This document shows, one piece after another, positions 33,938 to 44,000 of a stretch of DNA of 64,000 bases; position 1 is the first letter of the stretch; each line of letters opens with the position of its first letter. Origin of the DNA: Chthoniobacterales bacterium (GTDB taxonomy: Bacteria; Verrucomicrobiota; Verrucomicrobiia; Chthoniobacterales; DASVRZ01); the NCBI GenBank assembly GCA_039930045.1, contig JBDSQB010000007.1, positions 33,733-97,732 of the forward strand, read 5' to 3'. Under the pieces are notes generated by a model. It had not been told where the DNA came from. It saw nothing but the letters and a program-made list of their open reading frames with translations, and searched no databases. A program made the translations under genes and the position numbers.

Positions 33938-35593
33938 ATGAAAAAAATTATCCTGGCTGTTGCCTCCGCAATAGCTTTCTCAATGTCAGCCCACGCGGAC
34001 GTGACTGTTTACATCACCGGAGCCACCGCCTATCGCGGTCCGGCGATCTCTGCCTTCAAATCGTTCCTCGACGGCGGTTACGTCGCCATTTACGGGGCGA
34101 AAACCGGTGTGACCAGTGAATCGAATGCGGCCAATGTAGCCTTCCGCGGCACGTCCGTAGCCAACCCAGGCTTGGGTGTGGTAACCATCAAGGCCGCATG
34201 GGGCGGCTCTGTGGGTGGCGTTAAATTGATTCAATCCACCACGACCTTCAACATCGACAGTCAGCCGGGTGTTTTGGGCTGGATTCCAGACACCGCGCTG
34301 CCAGCGGGCAATGGCGTGGCCGGCAGTCCTGTGATCTTTGCGGGAACGGAAGACAGCACCAACTTTACCATCTTGGCCGCTGATAGCTCAGGTGCGAAAT
34401 CCTTTGAACGGGGAGCAGGGGCCGCCAAGCCGGTGGCTGCTTTCTCCGACGCATTCCAAGCTTCCGCACTCGGTGGTGCGGCTGGTGACGCAGTCGGTCT
34501 AGGAACCGATACTGCCACAGGTAAAATCGGCGTCATTCCATTTGATTTCGTTGTTTGCAACGGCGTCACTCCGGGTTCGGTGACCAAGTATGTGACTCCT
34601 ACTTTTAGTTCGGGTTCCAATCAAATCACCTACGCGTCGAAAGCAGGCGATCTCACCACTGGCAACATCGGACGGGTGATTGCCGGAGCAGGCATCCCCA
34701 TTGGCACGACCATCACGGCTGACAGTGGCACTGTGTTGACGATTTCCGCCAACACCACTGCAGCCAACACCGCGACTCTCACCTCCATCAGCTCGGCAGA
34801 TACGGCTGTGGCTCCCATCAGCAACATCACCGCCAACCAAGCCAACCAGTTGGCGCAGGGCGGTGGCAAGCTTTCCCTCTTCACCGGCAATGCCAGTGAC
34901 GCGGGCGTCGGGGTCTATCTCTATGGACGCAATGCGGATTCAGGCACACGCATCTCCTTCCTTGGAGAGAGCGGTCGTGGCATCACGGCGCGCCCCTCGT
35001 TCCACTTGCAGCCCACTTTCACTCCTGCCGGTCCGGGCAGCGGCAAAGGTGGCGCTCCTGGCAACTTGGTGACTGGACTTAAAAAATGGCCGACTGAGAG
35101 TGTCCTGAGCGTAGTCTATACCTCGGGCCAAAGTGGCTACACAGGTGGTGGTGATCTGGCGGGAGCGTTAAGCTCTCCTGGCAGCACCTCGGCCACCATG
35201 GACGCGGCTACGTTGAGCGGATTCAATCCCGGCTGGATGATCGGCTATCTCGGACGCAACGACGCTCGCGACGCCTGCGCCAGAACATTTGGCCAAAACA
35301 CAGCCAAGCGTCTCACCTTCAACGGTCAGCAAGACTGGAATGGCACAAGCTTCAACGTCGATGGCACACCAGTCAGCGGCTACAACGACACCGCAGTGCG
35401 CGAGGGCAACTACCAAGCGTGGGAATTTGAGCATTTCTTCAAGAAAGCCACGATTCCAGACGGCGGCGCCACCGACACGGTGCTGGACGCCATCGCAGCA
35501 AACATCCTGGCCCAGAGCGCACCGGGCGGCACCATCTCGTTGAGCACGATGCACGCAACCCGCTCTGTCGAAGGCGGTCCGATCAGCTACTAA
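33938..35593 (+). CDS. secreted PstS-like substrate-binding protein
   Basis: 551 residues. Signal peptide MKKIILAVASAIAFSMSAHA is followed by VYITGATAYRGPAISAFKSF, recalling the start of PstS-like periplasmic proteins (GSTAFR-type), and later GVYLYGRNADSGTRISFLGE, which resembles the GRDAGSGTR phosphate-loop region. Between them is an inserted Thr/Ser/Gly-rich stretch (about 215-285) unlike a transporter protein. Phosphate or another oxyanion is the plausible ligand, supported by nearby Pho-like boxes. No pst permease genes are adjacent, so a non-transport role is possible. Confidence 0.5.
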   Translation: MKKIILAVASAIAFSMSAHADVTVYITGATAYRGPAISAFKSFLDGGYVAIYGAKTGVTSESNAANVAFRGTSVANPGLGVVTIKAAWGGSVGGVKLIQSTTTFNIDSQPGVLGWIPDTALPAGNGVAGSPVIFAGTEDSTNFTILAADSSGAKSFERGAGAAKPVAAFSDAFQASALGGAAGDAVGLGTDTATGKIGVIPFDFVVCNGVTPGSVTKYVTPTFSSGSNQITYASKAGDLTTGNIGRVIAGAGIPIGTTITADSGTVLTISANTTAANTATLTSISSADTAVAPISNITANQANQLAQGGGKLSLFTGNASDAGVGVYLYGRNADSGTRISFLGESGRGITARPSFHLQPTFTPAGPGSGKGGAPGNLVTGLKKWPTESVLSVVYTSGQSGYTGGGDLAGALSSPGSTSATMDAATLSGFNPGWMIGYLGRNDARDACARTFGQNTAKRLTFNGQQDWNGTSFNVDGTPVSGYNDTAVREGNYQAWEFEHFFKKATIPDGGATDTVLDAIAANILAQSAPGGTISLSTMHATRSVEGGPISY

Positions 35594-35614
35594 TACCAGT
35601 TACATAACGATGAG

Positions 35615-35656
35615 GGCTGGTGCGGATGAAAATGTCTGCACCAGCCTTTTCGTTTT
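35615..35656 (+). terminator. rho-independent terminator after the PstS-like gene
   Basis: GGCTGGTGC (35615-35623) pairs with GCACCAGCC (35638-35646), followed by TTTTCGTTTT. It separates the secreted-protein gene from the small anchored protein at 35672. Confidence 0.85.
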
Positions 35657-35671
35657 AGAAAGACCATCGGA

Positions 35672-36169
35672 ATGATCTACTCCAAAGCATGGGCCGCCAT
35701 TGCGGGCCTCCTTACCACCCTGATTCTAATCGCCCTTATTCTATGCCGCTTCACTTCTGAAGAAAGCGACGACTCCTTGCGAGGTAAAGTCGAGTTACCA
35801 CCCAATCACCTTTCCCATCAGGCGGCTGCAGCCCATTCATCCGCTGGTCAGCCCTCGAGCCAAAGCCGTTATTTCGAAGCCTCAGACGCTGATCTGCATC
35901 CATCCAAACAAGAGGATGAGCCAGAGATCCTGGCCGCGCTGCCCGTCGCCTTACAACAGGAGCAACCCTGGCGTTTTCTAAAACCGGAGCAGGTAGTGGC
36001 CGTCAAAGCCGTCCAGAAAGAATTCCAAAAAGCCATGCAAACTGCGGGCAGCCCCTCCAGCGCACTCTATCTGGAGCGCTGGTTAAAGGAACAGGAACTC
36101 GCCGATCAAAAACTCATGGCCTATCTCGGGCCCGATGATTTTAATAAGCTCCACCAGCCGGGTCAGTAG
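35672..36169 (+). CDS. small membrane-anchored protein, unknown
   Basis: 165 residues. An N-terminal helix (AWAAIAGLLTTLILIALILCRF) is followed by a polar, probably periplasmic region. The C-terminal third is helical (KPEQVVAVKAVQKEFQKAMQTAGSPSSALYLERW...LADQKLMAYLG), resembling small zinc-resistance/CpxP-like folding helices only loosely. No family recognised. Convergent with the Sel1 gene. Confidence 0.55.
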   Translation: MIYSKAWAAIAGLLTTLILIALILCRFTSEESDDSLRGKVELPPNHLSHQAAAAHSSAGQPSSQSRYFEASDADLHPSKQEDEPEILAALPVALQQEQPWRFLKPEQVVAVKAVQKEFQKAMQTAGSPSSALYLERWLKEQELADQKLMAYLGPDDFNKLHQPGQ

Positions 36170-36181
36170 AGGGATTTTTCA

Positions 36182-37054
36182 TCAGTTCCCTGGCAGTGGC
36201 TTCGGCCCGGCTGCGGTCGGATGAGTCTTGATATATTCCTCCGCCATCCATTTCCCTTCCTCCACCTGCTCCTTCGTCACGGCTCCGGCTTCCACCAGTC
36301 CATTGAGGCCCTTGATCGCAGTGATCTCCTCCTGCCTGGCACTGAGCGAATACCAGAGCAGAGCCTGCTGGTAATCCTTCTTTAGACCGCCCAATCCGTA
36401 TTCATACATGCGAGCCAGATTCGCCTCGCCCTGTTTTTCTCCCTGTTCGGCGGCGGCGCGATACAGGCGCACGGCCTCTGCAAAGTTTTTCTCTCCCCCC
36501 AAGCCCATCTCATATTGCACCGCCAGACTATTTTGGGCGGGCGCATTTCCTGCCTCGGCAGCCTGGCTGAACCACCTCCGGGCCTGTTCCAGATCGCGAG
36601 GCTGGCCGTTTTCACCATTGAAATAAATCGTGCCGAGCTTGAATTGCGCCTGCACCTGGCCAGCCTCGGCGGCGCGGCGATACCACTGCACCGCCTTCGC
36701 GAAATCCTGCTTCACGCCGCGGCCACCGGCATAGCACCAGCCGAGATTGTATTGGGCCACGGGATCGGCGAGGTCGGCCCCTTTTTTGAACCACGAAAAC
36801 CCCTCCACATCGTCCTGCAGCAGATGGCTCGGCGCGGTATAGATCGCCCCCAACTGCACACAGGCACGCGCATCCCCTTGCGCCGCCGCCTGTTTGAAAT
36901 ACTCGATCGCCTGGGCCTCATCTTTTGCGACTCCCTCGCCCCTTGCGTAAGCGCGACCTAGCTCGAAGGGCGTCGCAACGGGGGTATTTTTTGAATCGAG
37001 TCCCATTGCAATGGAGAGCGGAAACACGGCCAGACAAAGTATCGATCTAAACAT
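36182..37054 (-). CDS. secreted Sel1-repeat protein (1)
   Basis: 290 residues with an N-terminal signal peptide (MFRSILCLAVFPLSIAMG). About seven Sel1-like repeats follow, including AYARGEGVAKDEAQAIEYFKQAA, LGWCYAGGRGVKQDFAKAVQWY and MYEYGLGGLKKDYQQALLWY. Sel1 repeats are helical scaffolds for protein-protein contacts, often in the periplasm or at the surface. A PhoB-box-like pair ends 33 bp before the start, suggesting phosphate control. Tandem with a second Sel1 gene and downstream of tpsA. Confidence 0.88.
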   Translation of the reverse strand: MFRSILCLAVFPLSIAMGLDSKNTPVATPFELGRAYARGEGVAKDEAQAIEYFKQAAAQGDARACVQLGAIYTAPSHLLQDDVEGFSWFKKGADLADPVAQYNLGWCYAGGRGVKQDFAKAVQWYRRAAEAGQVQAQFKLGTIYFNGENGQPRDLEQARRWFSQAAEAGNAPAQNSLAVQYEMGLGGEKNFAEAVRLYRAAAEQGEKQGEANLARMYEYGLGGLKKDYQQALLWYSLSARQEEITAIKGLNGLVEAGAVTKEQVEEGKWMAEEYIKTHPTAAGPKPLPGN

Positions 37055-37086
37055 ACGCAGTTAATAAACGTCACCTGCGAGGCGGA

Positions 37087-37108
37087 TCACGTTACATTTG
37101 GGTGACAG
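37087..37108 (-). promoter_or_regulatory. PhoB-box-like double 11-bp repeat
   Basis: Minus-strand units CTGTCACCCAA and ATGTAACGTGA abut each other in the direction of the Sel1 gene beginning at 37054. Matches the TGT(C/A)AC-N4 pattern of Pho boxes. Confidence 0.62.
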
Positions 37109-37129
37109 ACCAATCACCCGGATCGGCGG

Positions 37130-37912
37130 CTAATTTCCAGCGAGCCCTGCTAACAATGCGACGGCCTTTTTGCGGGCTTCCGACATTTCCTGCTCGTGGG
37201 ATTTGAAGGGAAGATTGGCCAGCGCTTCCTCCGAGGCGGGATCGTGGCAGCTCGCGGCGATCATCAGCCAGGAAATGGCTTCCACTCTTTGCGCCGGGTC
37301 GGGGTTGGTGGCCGGATCGAGGATTTTCCCCAGATGACTGGCCGCCGGGGAAAATCCCCGTTGCGCCGCCTGCCGATAGTACTCGATGGCGCGAGTGGTG
37401 TTCTTCTCGCAGCCGGTGCCGGTTTCCAGCATTTCACCCATCGCATTTTGGGCCTGCGGAAGCTGCTGGCTGGCGGCGGCTTCCACCCATTTCAGAGCGG
37501 CTGCTTTGTCGTTGGCAGTCGTCGCTGAATCCAGCAGCAGCATACCGAGATTGAGTTGCGCCCTGGCGCTGCCCCGGTCGGCTCCTTTTTGAAACCATTC
37601 CCGAGCGGCGGCAGTATCTTTTTCCACCACAAGTCCGCTGCCGTGGAAGAAACCCATGCCGGCAAATGCCTCGGCGTAGCCCTGGTCGGCCGCGGCTTTC
37701 ATGAGGGTAAAAGCTTTCTGGCTGTCGCTCTTCAGAAGCTTGCGGGCCAGATCGTATTGGGCGGCGGTATCGGTGGGAAACGAGTTGGAAGCGTCTAACA
37801 AAGAAGCCGGATGGGCTGTGATTAACATCGGATCATCCGCGAGCAGGCTGGTAGCCTGAGCGATGTTAGCAGAACCAATCAGGAGCAGAAAAAGACGGAA
37901 ACGAATCTTCAT
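37130..37912 (-). CDS. secreted Sel1-repeat protein (2)
   Basis: 260 residues from ATG 37912 (MKIRFRLFLLLIGSANIAQA, signal peptide). Sel1-like repeats include AGMGFFHGSGLVVEKDTAAAREWFQKGA, LGMLLLDSATTANDKAAALKW and MGEMLETGTGCEKNTTRAIEYYRQAA. It probably has a scaffold role in the periplasm alongside the first Sel1 protein. A four-unit PhoB-box-like array lies 65 bp upstream. Confidence 0.87.
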   Translation of the reverse strand: MKIRFRLFLLLIGSANIAQATSLLADDPMLITAHPASLLDASNSFPTDTAAQYDLARKLLKSDSQKAFTLMKAAADQGYAEAFAGMGFFHGSGLVVEKDTAAAREWFQKGADRGSARAQLNLGMLLLDSATTANDKAAALKWVEAAASQQLPQAQNAMGEMLETGTGCEKNTTRAIEYYRQAAQRGFSPAASHLGKILDPATNPDPAQRVEAISWLMIAASCHDPASEEALANLPFKSHEQEMSEARKKAVALLAGLAGN

Positions 37913-37976
37913 AGAATGAGGTCGGAAAGACCCTGCGGTTTTCCCGAAATTCACTAGAGCAGATCGCCCGCTACTA

Positions 37977-38020
37977 ACACGTTACGTCTCTGTACCCATC
38001 CCGTCACAACTGCGCGACAA
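37977..38020 (-). promoter_or_regulatory. PhoB-box-like quadruple 11-bp repeat
   Basis: Four abutting minus-strand 11-mers: TTGTCGCGCAG, TTGTGACGGGA, TGGGTACAGAG, ACGTAACGTGT. The third is degenerate. Located between the tpsA stop (38025) and the second Sel1 gene (start 37912). Confidence 0.55.
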
Positions 38021-38024
38021 AACT

Positions 38025-41000
38025 TTATCCGCCGTAGCCCAAAACCTCGACCGATATAATGGAGGGCAACTCCTCCTGCTGGCCTTGCGTTTGCCCAGCC
38101 TTGGCCGTGTCGCTGGCGGCGCTGCTAGAGGCCGCCGTAGTGTTAGAAGCTGCCGCGAGTCCCGCGAGATTCACCGTCGGTGCGACGACATTGGGCACAC
38201 CGCCACTACTACCGGTAACTTGGATATTATCCGCGTTCAGGACGGAAACGGCGGCGATGTTCAAATTACCGGTGGCACGAATGCCAGCGTCGCCCGCATC
38301 CACGGTGCCGGTGGGTGCGATGAGATCGACGTTGCCCGGCGCGACGTCGCTAACGGAGGCCAGAACACCGATGCCGCCGCCCGTGGCCAGACCCGCGAGA
38401 TCGGTTTCCACGGTGGCCGTTTGTGCGTCGATCACGACGCGCGTCGGCGGCGCTGTTTTGACAGTTTTCGAGGCGTTGCCCGCAGCGATGTCACCATTGG
38501 TGGACCAGATGATTTCGTCGCCGCCGCGCAAGGTGAAGATGCGTAGCGCTCCCACTTGCACGCTCTGGTCGGTGAAGATGGAAATGCTGCCGCCAGCCTC
38601 GGTGATGATGCCCGGCGGGACTTCGTTGGGACCGGGGATGTCGTAGCCAAGGGTAAGTCCGCCGCCGGGCGCCAGGATATCAATGGAACCCCCGGCGATG
38701 GTTTTCACACTGCGCGAGGAAAGGTCGATGTCGCCCGCGAGACCCAAGGTGGGGAAGAGGCTTTGAATGGCTGCATAACCCGGTGCATAGGTGTCGAAGT
38801 CGGGGCTGGCCGGGTCGTTGTGGCTGCGGCCCGCATCGCGAAGCATGAGGTAGAAAATGTCGAGCGCGATGCCAGCCTGTTCCTCCGATGTTAGTTTCGA
38901 GAAACTGAGCGGAGTTAGATCGGAATCTGCGGTGGCAAGCTGCGGCAGATACAACGCGAGGTTTGCCGTAGTAAGCATGTTACTAACAAAGCTGGCAAAA
39001 TCGAGACGGCTACCCGCCAGGTCTGACGGCCCGCCCATTCCCGCAGCTAGAAGAATGCGGGCGCCATCGAATGGCAGCGCCGGATTACGCTGATTGCCGA
39101 TGGTGCTAACTCCGATGCCCAGATCGCTGGCGAGATCGGCGTTGCGCCCATTGCCGAGGATGAGATTGCGCCCGGCGAGCACTTGCAGTGAACCGGGCCC
39201 GCCGATTTGAATGTCACCCGATTGCGCGGAATTGGAATTATTGAAAGCCAGCAGAGTGGAATTGCCGACTTGCTGGGCTTCCTGCAAAAGCGGAGCGTTG
39301 GGATTGTAGGCCACAATGTCGCGCCCGGCAGAAACGACGGAGGTGTCTTGCGCCGTTAGATTCTGAATATAGAGGCCGATGTCGGTGACATCATTGGCTG
39401 CCAGGATGCGGGCTGCCTTGGGGCTGAAAATGGTGAAATCAGCGATGTTGCCTGTGCTGGCATACAGACGCAGCGGCTCGGTGTCGCCGGCGTGCAGGAG
39501 GGTGGCGTCGTGCAGCGAGAGTTTGGATTGGAGCACGGCGCGATTGCCCACGGTGGATCCCGATTCAGCAAACAAGGCATCGAGTGGCAGGAGGACTGCT
39601 CCCCTCGTTTCCTGAGGTGACGAGCCGGCGAGGACGGCTATTGCCTGGGCCGATAGCGGAGTGTATATGCCCGGCAGCCGGGAAGGGTCGGCGTCTGAGA
39701 GGTTGATCTGACTGGAGTTCCAAATGGTGTAGAAAATATTGTTTCCCTGCGGACGCAGTCCATTGATCGCTTCCCCGGCCACCATTTCCAATGTGCCTCG
39801 CGCAGATGGAGAGAGAGTGAGATTTCCCGCGATGTTGATGCTTCCCGTAAACGCGGTGGCCTTCAGAGTGCCGGGCAGAAGCGAGAGCACCGTGGAGAAA
39901 GGGAGAAGATTGGTTTCATCCAGGCGAATCCAAGGCTCCGAGTAGGCCGCCGTGGGACCTGTGGCTCCGACTTGCAGCAGCGAGACCTGACGCAGCCAGG
40001 CTAGAAGAACGGGCTGGCTGGAACCCATGAAGACATTCTCCCGCAGATCGATATTTCCGCCGAGAGATGACACTTCCACCGAGTCATCTTGGGCATAAGT
40101 GGAGAAGTAGGTGCGGTATTGATAGTTATTCGAGACTCCTCCCGGGGCGAGGAACGCATTGACGACAGGCCCAAGCAGAATGTCGCCGTTAGCAGCCACA
40201 TCAAAACTTCCCTTGCCAAGGAAAAGCGTCGTCGGCAGCCAGGTGGTCTCGGGAGATTTCACTGGAACTCCGCTGACGACGGCACTGGACGGTGCGCGGG
40301 TGGAGTTGGTCGTGATGCTTCCGCCGGCATTAAGGATGCCCTGGCCGCGCTCCACATAATAGATTCCGGCATCAATGTTGCCACCGGTGTTGACCAGAAG
40401 ATCGCCGCCGCCGAGTTCCACCATCGGAGCATTCGCAGCTAGGATGGCTCCAGTGGAATTTTTTCCCGCGACCCTTGCATTCGTGGCCACGACAGCATCC
40501 ACATTTTCGACATTGCGGCCAGCGACTAAACTCACATTACCGCCGCCAAGGGTGCCGATACCCTCAAAGAAATTGCTAAAATCGATCCACCAAGTTGTGG
40601 AGGCGATTTCTCCAAATGGGCTCCGGCCAAATCGGCCATCGGCTTGCACGTAGCCGCGTCGATAGAGCCAGTTGGTGGGAATCTGCCGCTCGGAATCAGC
40701 CTGGCCCGTGGATGTTTGATGTCGGATGTCCCTCTGCGCGGTGATAGTTACATTGCCGCCTCCCAAGCTATACTGGGGAGCCCAAGCCGGCTCTTGGTAA
40801 GCTCCCAATTCGCCCTGAGAAACCACAAATGGAGTCGGCAGTTCGAAATCTCCCGCCGCTGCGACTTGGGTGGCGTTGGCCAACTGGGTACCAGCCGTGT
40901 AGATGGTGGCAAACGGATTCAGAAGCTGCACGTCGCGACCCACGGCGACGTCGATGTCGCCCGAGCCGGTGCGAATGACTTGATAGACATTTTGCTCCAG

Positions 41001-44000
41001 CAGCGCGATTAAGGTTAGGTTTTCTGGATCGTTTGGAAGTCGGGTGTAGTCCTGTCCGAGGCGGAGTGAGCCCATGTTAGGAGACAGGCTGGCGAGCGAC
41101 TTTACCTGATGGAAATCCGTCGCGCTGAGATCGGAACCGGCGGACAAATGATAGGTCCACGACTGCGCGTTGGCCGGCAACTGGCTGTTGTAGGCCATGA
41201 GCGGAGCCGCGTAGAGAACGGGGATTTCCGTGGCGAGATTCACATCAAAGCCGTCGCTCAGCGCACCATTGAAGACCAGATTTCCCGCCGCACGCATCGT
41301 TAGTACTCCGGCGGCATTGCGTGGACCGAATCGGTAGGAGGACAAATCCCAGTCGTTGGAAAGAGTCAGGTCGCCCGCGGGGTTCACAATCTCCGCGCCT
41401 GCGGTGATGACTGCCGCGAAAGGGGCCGCGCCGCCGAAGATTCGCTGGGAAATGGCGGCGCTGTTGCTGGTGAACTGGCTTGCGTTATTAAAGATGTCGC
41501 CTTCGGCATTGTCGATCTGGCCTCCAGCAGGTTGATAGATGCGGAAGCCCTCGACCACGATGCTGCTCGGGGAACCCAACAGTGTGCCTAACAATGGATC
41601 GACCCCGAGATCGGTGCCCGCGACATTTTGTGGCGCGCGCAAATGAAGCGTGCCGGTGAAGTTCCCCAGTGTGGCGGCTTCGCTGACTTTCATGGCACTC
41701 ACACTGCCATCGGCGTTGTAAGTGGCCTTCACACCGAGGTTCAGGATTGCGCCGTTCTGAATCTGGACAGTACCCGTGCCGGACTGCGTGTAAACGCCGT
41801 TGGTTAGCACGCCCGAGCCGGCTTCCAATGAAATGGAGCCGCCCTTGCCAGCATGGTTAAACGTGTCGCCCTCGACGGTTAGAAGTGAGCTACTTTCGAG
41901 CACGACATCCTCGGAAGCGACGAGTCGAATGGAACCGCCGATAGTGCCCGATGCATCAATTTCCCCAGAGCCGCTAACGAAGATCGAGCCGTGATCGGTG
42001 GAGAGCGAGTAGGACTGCGCCCGCACGAAGCCGCCGAGCGTCACGTCGCCATTGCGCACGCGGTAGGAGCGCGAGTTGGCGAAACCTCCCACATCGAGGC
42101 TGGCCGAGAGCAAATCCGCGTCTGGCATTTCACTAACATCGAGAGAGAACGAGCCGGAGGTCGCGCCACTTCCAGCAGTTCCCAGAAGTTTTCCAGCCAG
42201 CAAGAAATTCCCTTTCGGAGTACTCACAGACAGCGTCCCGGCATTTCCTTCAGCCGAAATGTTTAGCTCGGAACCGCTATCTACCACGATGTCGCCTGTC
42301 TGCGATGTTAGTTCGATCTCGCCGCCGGTCGTGTAACGAATCAGGTCAAAAAACCGTCGCGCTGTGCCGCTGACATCCAGTTTTCCACCGATGAAAACTC
42401 CATCTGAAGCCAATCCACCGGTGGCCGAAATGGAGAGCAATCCACTGTGAAGAATGACGTCGCTGTTCACGGTGACGCTGGAACCCTGAAGATTCAATCT
42501 CGCGCCCAGTCCCTCTGAGCTGGATTCTTTTCCGCTGCTGGAGTTGAAGGTGAGAGCCTGCGTGGAAATTAGGGAATAGCTAACTTTGTTCGCCGCCGTG
42601 ATCAGCGGCGTGGTGCCGCCGATGGAAGCGCTGGTGGTGAGGCTGCCGCTGCCGGTGAAGACGAGGCGCTCGGACGCTGTTAGATTCAGCGTGTCGAATT
42701 GATCGATCCGCACTGCGCCAGAGCCGAGTTGGATCGTATTCGCATCGAGCTGCAAAGTGCCCGCGAACGTTACCGATGGCACGTTGCTAACCATGCGATT
42801 GGCGGCATTGTCCACTAGGATACTGGTGGCCTGCAAACGGGCGATTCCATCGGCAGCCTCGAAGCCACGAATCTCCGAAGTGTGCAGGGAAAGTGTGCCG
42901 TCGAGGGCAAAAGTTCCGCTGCCATAAATGTCGATGGAGCCGTAACTCAGCAGGGAAAGAGATTGGGAAGTTTCCAGGTTTTGCAGCACAGCGCCGCGCA
43001 GGACCAGTCCGGTGAGGGGCGCAGAAGTAGAGTCGAGTTGGATCGCAATCTGGCCTGCGTCGATCGTCACATGGTCGCTCTGGATTCGCGTTTGCGGATC
43101 GAGCGTCATGGAGTCTGTGGAATCGAGAATCACACTCGATCCAGAGAGTTTCGCGCGCGAGCCGACGGTGAGGCCGGGATGTGTGATTTGGTTGGAACTC
43201 AACCCCAGGCGAACGATTTGTGCGTCCGAATCACTGCTGACCCTGAGTAACACGCCATCGCCGCTGCCAGGCTGGGTGGCATCGCCGAGACGGAGAGTGT
43301 CGGCGGAACCTGCCGGTCTGCTCGATTGGATAATTCTGGCCCCGTCGGCCACCGTGAGTTGCCCACTTGCGGTGAGAATAATATCGGAGCCCCGCAGGGG
43401 CGACCCGGCGTTATCGATGGTGAGATGGCCGGTCGTCGTGGTGACGAAAACTTTCCCCGCATCGAAAGTGCGCTCGCCACCGATCAGCAAACTCTCCGCG
43501 CCAAACTGCGACAACTTTTTGGCATCGAGTACAATGCCGCCCGCATCGGTTTTGCCTCCCGAAATAAGAATGTCGGAGGAGCTGCTAATATCGATCTGAC
43601 CGCCATGGAATCCGTGCGCACCGGTGGCGAGAACAGAGCCTTGCAGAGCGAGATCGTTGCTGGCTTGGAAAAGAAGATAACCCGCGTCCTGCGGCAGTCT
43701 CGGAGCGGGAGCATTGTTAGTCAGCGCCCCGTTGGTTAGGAAATCGCCCGCGAGAAAGTCCTGATACTCGGCTCGCCCGCGAACGACGCCGGACGAAGCG
43801 ATTTCGAACCGCTGGAGAAGGGATTGTCCGCTGCGATAGCCGGAGACAAAACGGGAGCCCTCCGGCATGGCGAAGCTGCCAACCGGCGTTCCACTTTGGG
43901 GACTCACGAGAAAGGCTCCGGGGAGGAGCGCGTAGCGGGCCGGTAGCAGCGTGTAAGTCCCGGCAGGCAATCCGCCACCACCTTGCAGTGTGATTTTTTC

